Assembly (NCBI GenBank): GCA_013297655.1
Contig: JAAFHV010000064.1
Location: 1 to 37,530 of the forward strand
Source of the DNA: Myxococcales bacterium
Lineage (GTDB): Bacteria > Myxococcota_A > Polyangia > Polyangiales > Polyangiaceae
Reading direction: 5' to 3'
DNA: 37,530 bases
The notes beneath the pieces were generated by a model. That model had not been told where the DNA came from, did no database searches, and saw only the letters and a program-made list of their open reading frames with translations. A program made the position numbers and the translations under genes. Of this stretch, positions 25,626 through 33,320 are shown one piece after another. Position 1 is the stretch's first letter, and each line of letters opens with the position of its first letter.

Positions 25626-26267
25626 ATGCTGAACCCGAAGGCGATCCTCAAAGCGGCGGTGGGCTACCTACGGAAGAACCCCGACGAGGTGGTGAAGGCA
25701 GCGTCGAACGCGACCGCGCTCAAGTTCGGCGTCCCGCTCGCGAGCCTTCGCTGGCTCGCCGGCCAAATTCAGGGAAAAAGAGCCCCGAAGGAGGTCGAGA
25801 TCGACGCGACCCCACCCGCCCTGCGGTTCAGCGCCGTCATCGACGCGATGGGCACGCCCCTCCGCGCCGCGGCCTCGATCAAGATCGACGATGTGAACAT
25901 CTCGCCAGACAGCATTCGTGTCGGCGTGCGGCTCCGCGACGTGAAGCTCGCCGTGCTCTCGGACGTCGAGTCGCCGGTCTCGATGCTCGTGCGCTCCGGC
26001 GCGCTCGACCTCTCGAAGCCGGGCAACGTCGTCAAGTTTCTCCCCAAGCGACCCGCCGCGATCGTCGAGGCGGAGGGCGATCGCATCGTGGTCGATTTCA
26101 TGCAGGTGCCGAAGATCGCGGCAAATAAGGCCTTGCGGAAGGCGCTCGCGATCCTCTCGCCGGTGCTCGGCATCGGCTCCATCGAGACCGACGCGGACCA
26201 CATCTACATGAAGCTCAAGGCCACGCCGGCCGGTCTCGGCGAGGCGATCGACGCGCTTCGACGGTAG
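25626..26267 (+). CDS. Hypothetical protein, function unknown
   Basis: 213 aa from ATG 25626; ATG 25584 (14 residues longer) is also possible, with a weak GGA before each. No signal peptide or membrane segment is evident. The N-terminus is helical and basic (PKAILKAAVGYLRKNPDEVV), residues about 60-145 are beta-rich (ALRFSAVIDAMGTPLRAAASIKIDDVNI, IRVGVRLRDVKLAVL), and the end alternates helix and strand (NKALRKALAILSPVLGIGSIET). Codon use matches real genes in the window. I do not recognise the family; a lipid- or membrane-associated beta domain is conceivable but unproven. It precedes tRNA-Pro by 43 bp. Confidence 0.65.
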   Translation: MLNPKAILKAAVGYLRKNPDEVVKAASNATALKFGVPLASLRWLAGQIQGKRAPKEVEIDATPPALRFSAVIDAMGTPLRAAASIKIDDVNISPDSIRVGVRLRDVKLAVLSDVESPVSMLVRSGALDLSKPGNVVKFLPKRPAAIVEAEGDRIVVDFMQVPKIAANKALRKALAILSPVLGIGSIETDADHIYMKLKATPAGLGEAIDALRR

Positions 26268-26293
26268 GGGTTTCGCAGCGCGAGCCTGTTTGC

Positions 26294-26299
26294 TATGAG
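26294..26299 (+). promoter_or_regulatory. Probable -10 element of the tRNA-Pro promoter
   Basis: TATGAG preceded by TGC makes an extended -10 (TGC-TATGAG) ending 11 bp before the mature tRNA 5' end. That suits a start just upstream of the tRNA. No convincing -35 is seen. Confidence 0.35.
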
Positions 26300-26310
26300 T
26301 GGAGCTCCTC

Positions 26311-26384
26311 CGGGGAGTCGCACAGCCTGGTAGTGCACGAGCTTTGGGTGCTCGTTGTCGTCGGTTCGAATCCGGCCTCCCCGA
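26311..26384 (+). tRNA. tRNA-Pro (UGG anticodon)
   Basis: A 74-nt cloverleaf. The acceptor stem CGGGGAG (26311-26317) pairs with CTCCCCG (26377-26383) and the discriminator is A (26384). The D arm is GCAC-AGCCTGGTA-GTGC. The anticodon arm is CGAGC-TTTGGGT-GCTCG with anticodon TGG, reading proline codons. The T arm is GTCGG-TTCGAAT-CCGGC. CCA is not encoded. Confidence 0.95.
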
Positions 26385-27201
26385 CTTCTTTCCCTGCCTC
26401 CGCGTGTGATCGTCTCGCGCAGCCTCGGCGACGCAGATGCCGCTCACGAGCGGGCCCGGCTCGGCGGTCGTGGTTGCCGACTCGGGGTCGTGGCGTCGTT
26501 CGCAGCGCGGTAGCTCCGTGAGACCTCGCTCGCTTCGTTTGCCGCTGGATCGTCATCGGCGCGCGGCGAGTCCCTCGACAGTCTTTCGCCGGCTGGGCGT
26601 CCTCGTCCTGTCCTCGTCCTGTTCTCGTGCGAGATGCGCCGCGGGCAGTGCTGCTCGCGACCGACATCACACGACCGAGGGCATGGCGCGTGGGCGCTCG
26701 TGGGGGCGAACGCGGTCACGCTACGCTGCGCGAGTTGCCGCGAGCGTCGCGAGAGCACACAGCGTGCGTGAGCGAGCCGTGTCGTCGCTGCATCGCGGGC
26801 GTTTGCCTGTGTGATGCATGAGATCAACGATGTGCGCGCCGAGGTGGGAGCGTGTCGCACTTCGGTCGTTCGAGGGGACGCACAGCGTCCGACGCTCCGG
26901 ACGGTTTCGAGTCGCGTCGTCCGGCTCGCCGGACACGTCTCGTCCGGGCTCTCGGACAGCGGTGTGCGGACCGCCGATCGATTGGCGCGAACATCGAGCC
27001 AAAAGTGGCGTTGCCGCGGCGGGCGGACGTCTCGTAAGTGTTTAGAAATAGGAGGATTCATCGAGAAATCGCGGTGGATCGCCGCGCTCGGGTGGCACGA
27101 AATGGGGCACTCGCGCCGGCAAGAACGCCAAATCAAAATAGGATACGAATTATCTCTAAAAGCGCTTCCGGCTCCTGGTCTTGCCCTCTAACGTGTGACG
27201 G
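26385..27201. other. Gene-poor interval after tRNA-Pro
   Basis: 817 bp between the tRNA and the NtrC-type gene. Several frames are open because of high GC, but their translations are Arg/Ser/Pro-rich without domain-like pattern, so I call no gene. A short T-rich stretch directly after the tRNA (TTCTTTCCCT) could end its transcript. From about 27040 the composition becomes AT-richer, as expected for a promoter region of the NtrC-type gene. A sequence TGGCACGAAATGGGGCA near 27095 resembles a sigma-54 site, but its GG-to-GC spacing is one base too long. The stretch after a tRNA could be a remnant of an integrated element, but no attachment repeat is visible. Confidence 0.4.
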
Positions 27202-28623
27202 ATGGGTGAAGCCGCGGTCGTTCGCAGGCGTGGGAGAGTGGTCCTCGTGGAAGACGATCCGCACGTGCGGTTCGGCGTCGCGATGGCGTTGAAGAGCGCG
27301 GGATACGAGGTCTTCGAGGCCGAGACGTGCGCCGACGCGTTGAAGCGCGTCCGCGAGACGAGCCCCGACGTGATCGTGGCCGATCTGCGGCTCCCCGACG
27401 GGAACGCGCTCGATCTGCTGCCCCGTTTGCGCGGCGTCGATCCGAGCGTGCAAATGCTGCTCATGACCGGCTACGGCACCATCGACATGGCCGTCGCGGC
27501 GGTGAAACAAGGGGCGGAGGATTTCCTCACGAAGCCCGTCGATCTCGGGCGCCTCGTCGGTCTCGTCCGCGCGGCGACCGAGAAGCGCGGGCTCATGCGC
27601 ACGTCGTCCAAGCTGCGCGCGTACACCGAGCTCGAGTCGCTCTCGCCCGCGATGCAGCGCCTGGAGGACCAGGTGGAGCGCCTGCGTCAGTCCGACCACA
27701 CGGTGCTCATCCTCGGCGAGACCGGCACCGGGAAGAGCGTGCTCGCGCGTCGGATTCACGAGATCGGGCTTCGCGCGCGGAACCCCTTCGTCGACATCAA
27801 CTGCGCCGGCCTCACCCGCGATCTCGTCGAGAGCGAGCTGTTCGGCCACGAGCGGGGCGCCTTCACGGGAGCACACGCGCAGAAGGCGGGCCTCTTCGAC
27901 GCGGCGAACACCGGCACGCTCTTCCTCGACGAAATCGGCGACATCGACATGCTCGTGCAGCCGAAGATCTTGAAGGTCTTGGAGGACCGTCGCTTCCGCC
28001 GTGTCGGCGACGTGCGCGAGCGCGAGGTCGACGTGAGGCTCGTCTGCGCGACCCACCACGACCTGCTCGCGGCCGTGGCGGAGCGTTCGTTCCGGGCCGA
28101 TCTTTACTACCGCATCAGCACCGTGACGCTCTACATGCCGGCCCTCCGCGAGCGCCCGGAAGACATCGTCCCGCTCTCGCGCCATCTCCTCGCGCAGCAG
28201 TCCGGGGTCGAGGTCGATCTATCTCCGGGGGCGCAGCAGCGCCTGCTCTCGTACGCGTTCCCGGGAAACATCCGCGAGCTCAAGAACGTGCTCGATCGCG
28301 CGCTCCTGCTCCGCCGCGGCTCCGAGATTCGCGAGGAAGACATCGTGCTCGACGGGAGCGCCATGGCCGTGTCGTCGACCCGCCTGGTCGCGCAAGCGCC
28401 GGTCTCTTCGGTGCGCTTCCTCGGCTCGGACGCGAGCACCGCCACCCGCGAGGAGGTCGAGCGCCAGCACATCGAGATGGCCCTCGAAGCCGAGAACGGA
28501 AAGGTCGAAGCGGCGGCCAAGCGCCTCGGCATGCCCCGCAGCACGCTCTATCAAAAAATCAAAGAGTATCGAATGGTTGCGGGGCGTGCGCACGGCACAC
28601 GACGCGCCGACTCGGACATCTAG
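27202..28623 (+). CDS. NtrC-family sigma-54-dependent response regulator
   Basis: 473 aa. ATG 27202. Receiver domain 12-125 with acidic pocket (VEDD), phosphoacceptor Asp61 (VADLRLPDG), and Lys111. AAA+ domain about 145-375: Walker A GETGTGKS (172-179), the sigma-54 contact loop GAFTGA (219-224), Walker B TLFLDEIGD (239-247), and arginine-finger region (SFRADLYYRIS). The C-terminal Fis-type HTH is KVEAAAKRLGMPRSTLYQKI. All features needed to open sigma-54 promoters are intact. It is convergent with, and likely the partner of, the LOV-like histidine kinase at 28677-30560. The sigma-54-type promoters and palindromic enhancer at 34802-34991 are the best candidate targets in this window. Confidence 0.95.
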   Translation: MGEAAVVRRRGRVVLVEDDPHVRFGVAMALKSAGYEVFEAETCADALKRVRETSPDVIVADLRLPDGNALDLLPRLRGVDPSVQMLLMTGYGTIDMAVAAVKQGAEDFLTKPVDLGRLVGLVRAATEKRGLMRTSSKLRAYTELESLSPAMQRLEDQVERLRQSDHTVLILGETGTGKSVLARRIHEIGLRARNPFVDINCAGLTRDLVESELFGHERGAFTGAHAQKAGLFDAANTGTLFLDEIGDIDMLVQPKILKVLEDRRFRRVGDVREREVDVRLVCATHHDLLAAVAERSFRADLYYRISTVTLYMPALRERPEDIVPLSRHLLAQQSGVEVDLSPGAQQRLLSYAFPGNIRELKNVLDRALLLRRGSEIREEDIVLDGSAMAVSSTRLVAQAPVSSVRFLGSDASTATREEVERQHIEMALEAENGKVEAAAKRLGMPRSTLYQKIKEYRMVAGRAHGTRRADSDI

Positions 28624-28679
28624 AGCGCCGGACGCTCAACGAGCGAAAAGCCGACCGAATCAAGCGGTTCGGTGCTCTA
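28621..28679. terminator. Shared bidirectional terminator candidate
   Basis: The 53-bp gap between the convergent regulator and kinase genes has inverted sequence on several scales: TAGAGC/GCTCTA at its ends, including both stop codons; GAGCG-CCGGA-CGCTC at the left; and ACCGAA (28654-28659) with TTCGGT (28668-28673). No T-run follows, so factor-independent termination is uncertain. Confidence 0.4.
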
Positions 28680-30560
28680 GGGTTTCACCCGATCGAACGC
28701 GGGCACGAGCGAGCGCGTGTCTTGGATGGGGACGAGCATTGTGAACGTGGTCACGCCGCGGCCGGAGGACACCTCGATCCGGCCTCCGTTTTCGCTGACG
28801 AGCTGCTGAGCGATCGAGAGCCCGAGGCCGGTGCCCGAAGCCTTCGTCGTGAAGAACGGGTCGAAGATGCGCGGCAGGTCGGTCGCCGAGATTCCCAGGC
28901 CCGAGTCGCTGACCTCGAAGCGTACCATCGGGACCGTGACCGGGACCGACGCGCGGGGGCGCTCCGAGTCCGGCGCGCGCGGAGCGTGGACCTTCAGCCA
29001 CACGCCGGCCGTCGATCCGACCGCGTCGAGCGCGTTGTCGAGGAGCACCACGAGCGCCTGCACGATTTGGCCATCGTCGACGAACACGCTCGGGAGGTCG
29101 GGATCCATCTCGACGCGCAGTTGCTCGCCGCCGATGAGCCTCGGGGAGAGCGTCGTGAGCGCAGCCGAGCACACGATCCAGGGGCGGTGCGACGCGCGCT
29201 TGGGGACGTCGGGGCGCCCGAAGCGCAGCGAAGACCTGACGAGCCTCTCCATCCGCTCGAGCACGCGCAGCATACGGCCCGCGTGCGGCAACATGAGCCC
29301 AGCCTGGGTGAGCTCCTCGCCGAGCTCCTCCGCGATCGAGCGCAGCGCAGCGACGGGGTTCCTCACCTCGTGCGCGAAGCCCGCGACCATCGTCCCGAGC
29401 GCGGCGAGCCTCTCGAAGCGCCGGTGCTCTTCGGCGCGTTGGCGTTCCTCGCGCGAGTCGCGAAAAATGAAGAAGAAGCCGATGTTCATCTCGACCCGGC
29501 CGTCGGCGCGGCTGAGCGCGATGTCGAGCTCCACCTCCGGTCCGTCCGGAGTCACGACCGTGTGGCGCGCGGTCCATCGCGACTCGCCGCAGAGGAGCGC
29601 GTCGGGGAGGCAAGGTAGATGCAGCACGTCGGACACGTGCGCGCCGGGAGCGATCGCGGGGTTCGCGAGCAAGCTCGTCGCGCAGCGGTTCGCGAAGAGG
29701 ATCTGGCCCTCGCGATCGGTCGTGATGATGCCCACGTCGATCCCGTCCAAGATCGCCTGGTCGAAGGTGCGCTGGTCGGCGAGCCTCTGGTAAAGGGAGG
29801 CGACCTCGGCCTGCGCGTCGGCGAGGTTCGTGACGTCGTGGTGCACGCCGCCCATCCACCCCGTGGGCGACCCGTTTACGGTGATCGGGAACACCGTGAC
29901 CTCGTTCCAGAACGCCGAGCCGTCCTTGCGGTAATTGCGGACGACGGCGGTCGCGTGCGCATGGCGCCGGAGCGCGTCGCCGAGTGCGAGGGCTCCCGCT
30001 TGGCCTACGTCGTCGCGCTGGAGGAGGCGGCACGTCTGCCCCAGTATCTCGCGCTCGTCGTACTGAGTGAGGCGCTCCAAACCACGAGAAACGCTCACGA
30101 TTGGGACGTTGGGGAGCGAAGCGTCGGCGATCGCGAGGCCAGTGACGGACTGCTGGAGGGCCTGCTCGGCGACCAAGAGAGAGAGGCGCGCGCGGCCTAG
30201 CTCGATGCACTGGCGGAGGCGCCGTTCGGCGGTTCGGAGGGCATCGCGAGGGAGCACGAGCACCTCGTCGGCGCGCACCCCGTCGATCGCGTCTTCCCCG
30301 AGCGCCCGATCCGAGACGAGGACGAGGGGAGCGGGGGGCGGCTCCATCGACGTGCGCCACGACACGACGTCGTCGAACGGCACGCCACGAAGATCGATGA
30401 CGACCGTCGTCGTCGTCGGCGTGATGGCGTCGAGTGAGCGCGCTCCGAGCCGCTCGATCGTCACAGATCCGAGAGACATCTCCGCGAGCTCCGGCAACGG
30501 ACCGACCACCACCACGGCGGACGAGAGAAAGTCCCCGAACGGTGCGTTCGCGCGGGTCAT
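28677..30560 (-). CDS. Histidine kinase with LOV-like PAS sensor domain
   Basis: 627 aa. ATG 30560 overlaps the stop of the upstream GTPase gene (ATGA). Residues 1-125 resemble a degenerate receiver fold. Residues about 138-250 are strikingly LOV-like: IADASLPNVPIV, LTQYDEREILGQTCRLLQ with the photoadduct-type Cys177, NYRKDGSAFWNEV with flavin-contacting Asn209 and Asn219, and WMGGVHHDVT where the usual Gln is His240. A second PAS covers about 265-365. The kinase core has H-box FAHEVRNPVAALRS (His397), N-box VVLLDNALDAVGS, G1 SDSGLGIS and G2 GTGLGLSIAQQL, all intact and of the NtrB type. No membrane segment is seen, so it is cytoplasmic. Its likely partner is the convergent NtrC-type regulator. 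Light or redox sensing is inference. Confidence 0.92.
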   Translation of the reverse strand: MTRANAPFGDFLSSAVVVVGPLPELAEMSLGSVTIERLGARSLDAITPTTTTVVIDLRGVPFDDVVSWRTSMEPPPAPLVLVSDRALGEDAIDGVRADEVLVLPRDALRTAERRLRQCIELGRARLSLLVAEQALQQSVTGLAIADASLPNVPIVSVSRGLERLTQYDEREILGQTCRLLQRDDVGQAGALALGDALRRHAHATAVVRNYRKDGSAFWNEVTVFPITVNGSPTGWMGGVHHDVTNLADAQAEVASLYQRLADQRTFDQAILDGIDVGIITTDREGQILFANRCATSLLANPAIAPGAHVSDVLHLPCLPDALLCGESRWTARHTVVTPDGPEVELDIALSRADGRVEMNIGFFFIFRDSREERQRAEEHRRFERLAALGTMVAGFAHEVRNPVAALRSIAEELGEELTQAGLMLPHAGRMLRVLERMERLVRSSLRFGRPDVPKRASHRPWIVCSAALTTLSPRLIGGEQLRVEMDPDLPSVFVDDGQIVQALVVLLDNALDAVGSTAGVWLKVHAPRAPDSERPRASVPVTVPMVRFEVSDSGLGISATDLPRIFDPFFTTKASGTGLGLSIAQQLVSENGGRIEVSSGRGVTTFTMLVPIQDTRSLVPAFDRVKP

Positions 30561-31993
30561 CGCGTGCCGGCTTCGTTCGTGAACGACGCATGGTCGCGCG
30601 CCGCACGCTCCGCGCGGTCGTCCTCCCGTGCGCGCGCGCGCTTGCCTTCACGCTCGAACGCGGAGAGCACGACGCTGGTGTCGTCTTCGTCGAGCTCGCC
30701 GAGCGCCACGCTCAGACCGACCGTCGTCGCGGAGGCCGAGAGCAATGGCCCGAAGTATCGAACGGAGCCGTTTTGAAGCCCGAAAGAGGCGAGGCGAAGG
30801 TCGAAGCCGATGCCGTGTTGGGTCGCGACTCGCATCGCGGTCGCGAGCGCCGTCCCGTACGCCTCGAGGTGCGTTCGCCGCTCCGTGACCGCCGGATCGA
30901 GCGCCGCGGCGAGGTGCGGAATCTCGGGACGCGCCGTCCAGATCCAGACCGCTCCGTCGCGGGACTCCTTCGCGGCGAGCACCGTCCCGTCCACCAAGAG
31001 GCTCTCGATTTGAGTGCACGCGCGCGCCTCCGCGACGAGCGCGGCCTTCGCGGACTCGGCCGTCTCGTACCGGCGCTCAGGGCGCGTCTCGAGCACGAAA
31101 TCGTGTGCGGTATGCACGAATGTGCGACCCGCCGTCGCGCGCGGGCGGGCCTCTCCGAGCCCTCGTTCGGTGAGCCTCCGCAGCACGGCGCGGGCGGTGT
31201 CTGCTGGCCATACGAGGCCGGTCGCGACCGTGTCGTCCGGGAACACGGGGAGGGCGGGGGCCCGCTTCTCGTCGCCTGCGGGCATCTCCTGCGCGGCCGT
31301 GGGCATCTCCTGCGCGGCCGCTCGAAGGTAGAGCTCTGCGACCCCGTCGCGCTCGGCCGGGATCCGCGCGACGACCGCGGTCGTGGCGCCACGCGAAAGC
31401 GGACGGCCTATTTTTACGCGGCGAGAGCCTTCGTGGCGCTCGGAGAGCTCTCGCGAGAGAACACGAACGGCGGCGACGAACGTGTCGACGACCCCGACCC
31501 CGGTGCTCGCGATGGCATCGACCACGTTCGACGGCTCGAGCCCGAGCGCGCGTGCGACCTCGATCGCGGAGACGGCGTCCGGGAGATCTTGGTGGTTCGC
31601 CTGAACGACGACGGGCACGTTCGCCTTGGCGCGCACGCGTGAAAGGTCGGCGCGGAGGGCGTCGAGCTCCGCCGCACGGCTCTGGCAGACGTGCACGACG
31701 ACGTCGGCGTCGCGGAGGATTGCGAGGCGTCGTTCGCGGAACGCGGCGAGCCCCGGCACCGCGACGATTTGACAGAGGAGAGGCATGCCGGCGACGACGC
31801 CCGCGTGGATCTCGAGCCAGTCGAGGCTGAGCGTGCGACCTGCCACCTCGTCCGGCGAGTAGACCTCGGTGTCCTGTGGGCCGGCGAAGAGCCTCGCGAG
31901 GCTCAGCAGGTTCGCCGTCTTGCCGCTGCCCGTCGCGCCGTCGTAGACGACGCGCGCATAGAGGCGATTTTCACGCAGATCGAAGTAGGACAT
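30557..31993 (-). CDS. MglA-like GTPase domain with C-terminal extension
   Basis: 478 aa. ATG 31993. Residues 1-190 resemble the MglA/Ras-like small GTPase family: SYFDLRENRLYARVVYDGAT leads into Walker A GATGSGKT (19-26), then CQIVAVPGLAAFRERRL in the switch II/DTPG region and VVVHVCQS. The guanine-specificity motif is VVVQANHQD where NKxD is expected, so nucleotide preference may be altered. The remaining ~290 residues include an Arg-rich strand region, a WPADTARAVLRRL helix, and a C-terminal domain; its family is not recognised. A 21-bp duplication inside gives AAQEMPTAAQEMP. It overlaps the kinase gene and is 37 bp after the PATAN-like gene. A polarity or motility signalling role is inferred from MglA. 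Confidence 0.82.
   Translation of the reverse strand: MSYFDLRENRLYARVVYDGATGSGKTANLLSLARLFAGPQDTEVYSPDEVAGRTLSLDWLEIHAGVVAGMPLLCQIVAVPGLAAFRERRLAILRDADVVVHVCQSRAAELDALRADLSRVRAKANVPVVVQANHQDLPDAVSAIEVARALGLEPSNVVDAIASTGVGVVDTFVAAVRVLSRELSERHEGSRRVKIGRPLSRGATTAVVARIPAERDGVAELYLRAAAQEMPTAAQEMPAGDEKRAPALPVFPDDTVATGLVWPADTARAVLRRLTERGLGEARPRATAGRTFVHTAHDFVLETRPERRYETAESAKAALVAEARACTQIESLLVDGTVLAAKESRDGAVWIWTARPEIPHLAAALDPAVTERRTHLEAYGTALATAMRVATQHGIGFDLRLASFGLQNGSVRYFGPLLSASATTVGLSVALGELDEDDTSVVLSAFEREGKRARAREDDRAERAARDHASFTNEAGTR
31280..31321. repeat. 21-bp in-frame tandem duplication inside the GTPase gene
   Basis: Two adjacent 21-bp units (31280-31300 and 31301-31321) differ only in their last base. 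They encode the doubled AAQEMP segment in the linker after the GTPase domain. Confidence 0.9.
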
Positions 31994-32030
31994 GGGGGGT
32001 TCGCGCTGCGCTCCTGCGACGTTCGTCGCG

Positions 32031-32882
32031 TTAGGGGCGCGCGACTCCTCTCGCCGCCGCGTGGGCGGTGTCCTCGAGCCATCCCTCGCGCGCCTCGCCG
32101 ACGCACACGAGCCCACCGCGGCTCCACGCGACCAGGAAATCGCGCCCTCGCACGCGCACGCACTCTGGCCGGAGCACCCCCAAGATCGCGTCCTTCGCCC
32201 CGAAGACGGACACGACGTCGAGCGCGGAGGCGGCCCATTTTGCGAGCCCGAGCAGGTCGCGTGCGGTCTGCGGGCCGCGCCCTCGGATCGCGATCGGATC
32301 CGGCGTCGCGCGCGATGGTCGCCTCACGAACGCCGCGCCCCACGCCTCTCGAGACAGCCATCGTTCGAGCTCTGCCTCTGCGCCATCCGCGGCGGCGGGA
32401 TCTTCGGTCGCGGACGCGCGGGTGAGCAGCTCGGACGTTCCGAACGTGAACTGAGGGCTGTAGCCGCCGCGCGGACGAGGACGAAACACGGCGCGTCGTC
32501 CACGTCCCGTGAGCGCGAGGAGCGACTCGACGGTGTGCCGCTCGAGCGCCGATCGAAGGTCGCGCGGCTGTACGATCCCCTCGGCGACGAGGAACTCGCC
32601 GAGCGGGCGTCGCTCGGCCTTGCAGCGAAGAAAGATCGCTTCCATCGACTCGCGCGCGACCCCCGTGTGGGCGACGAGCAGCTCGCTCAAGCGACGCGAG
32701 AGACCCGTCGCTGCGGCCCAGCAGATGCGCCCGTCCTCCACGAAGACAGCGCCTCGCGCGTCGTCGCAGTCCACGACGATTTCGCCCGCCGGTCCGTCGA
32801 GGTCGTCCACGAACGTGCACACGTCCGTGACCGACTCGGCAGAGAGGCGCCGCTCGCTGTGCTGCGACGACGGCTCGATCAA
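32031..32882 (-). CDS. PATAN/DUF4388-like protein
   Basis: 283 aa from TTG 32882, chosen because its TTGA overlaps the Roadblock stop, matching the operon's pattern, and a longer start would run into that gene. Residues about 15-130 resemble the DUF4388 (PATAN) domain found with receivers and MglA/Roadblock proteins: VCTFVDDLDGPAGEIVVDCD, GAVFVEDGRICWAAATGLS, LGEFLVAEGIVQPRDLRSAL, HTVESLLALTGRGRRAVFRP. The C-terminal ~110 residues (DLLGLAKWAASALDVVSVFG, FLVAWSRGGLVCVGEAREG) look like a Roadblock/longin-type beta-alpha fold. It probably mediates protein contacts in the GTPase system. The weak start makes the N-terminus approximate. Confidence 0.72.
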   Translation of the reverse strand: MIEPSSQHSERRLSAESVTDVCTFVDDLDGPAGEIVVDCDDARGAVFVEDGRICWAAATGLSRRLSELLVAHTGVARESMEAIFLRCKAERRPLGEFLVAEGIVQPRDLRSALERHTVESLLALTGRGRRAVFRPRPRGGYSPQFTFGTSELLTRASATEDPAAADGAEAELERWLSREAWGAAFVRRPSRATPDPIAIRGRGPQTARDLLGLAKWAASALDVVSVFGAKDAILGVLRPECVRVRGRDFLVAWSRGGLVCVGEAREGWLEDTAHAAARGVARP

Positions 32883-33244
32883 CGGGCTCGCCCGACCTGG
32901 CCGGCGACCTCTCCCAACCACACGCGCAAGGTCGCGATGTTCTCGTTCGAGCGCGCGAGGCCCATGATGATCAGCTCCGGTCGCTCGGGCACGCGCGCAA
33001 ACGCATGTACCCAAGTGTCCGAAATGACGAGAGCTTCTGGCGCGGGGTCGTCGGGTTCGCCGTCGTCACGCGGCGTCTTGGCGAGCTCGGGCGCCGAGAG
33101 CGCGGCGAGCTCCACCTCGTCCGCGTTGGTGTCCCCCTGGATGCACATGCCGAGCACGAGGCCCGCCTCACCGTCCATGCACGCGAGCGCGGCGACCTCT
33201 GGCCGCGCTGCGAGCGCCTCTTTCATCGTCGATTCCAGGCTCAT
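32879..33244 (-). CDS. Roadblock/LC7 domain protein (MglB-like)
   Basis: 121 aa. ATG 33244 with a strong Shine-Dalgarno (GGAGGAG) about 5 bases upstream. It is a single small alpha/beta domain with the Roadblock order: helix (LESTMKEALAARPEV), strands AALACMDGEAGLVLGMCI, a helix with ELAALSAPELA, a second strand set (ALVISDTWVHAFARV, LIIMGLAR) and a final helix NENIATLRVWLGEV. In Myxococcus, MglB is a Roadblock GAP for MglA; here two MglA-like GTPases are encoded next to it, so a similar role is likely. It overlaps the PATAN-like start (TTGA). Confidence 0.85.
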   Translation of the reverse strand: MSLESTMKEALAARPEVAALACMDGEAGLVLGMCIQGDTNADEVELAALSAPELAKTPRDDGEPDDPAPEALVISDTWVHAFARVPERPELIIMGLARSNENIATLRVWLGEVAGQVGRAR

Positions 33245-33320
33245 GATTGCTCCTCCGAGGCTTTCGGAATTCCCCCCGCGCTTGGGACGCGGCGTTCGGT
33301 TTCGTCGTCACGTCGTTTCG

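Noticed and set aside
27090-27110. Sigma-54-like TGGCACGAAATGGGGCA before the NtrC-type gene
   Set aside because: GG-to-GC spacing is 11 rather than 10, and the TTGC element is absent.
26444-27136. A 230-codon open frame on the minus strand after the tRNA
   Set aside because: Arg/Ser/Pro-rich translation without any pattern of a folded protein; other frames in the same interval are equally open because of high GC.
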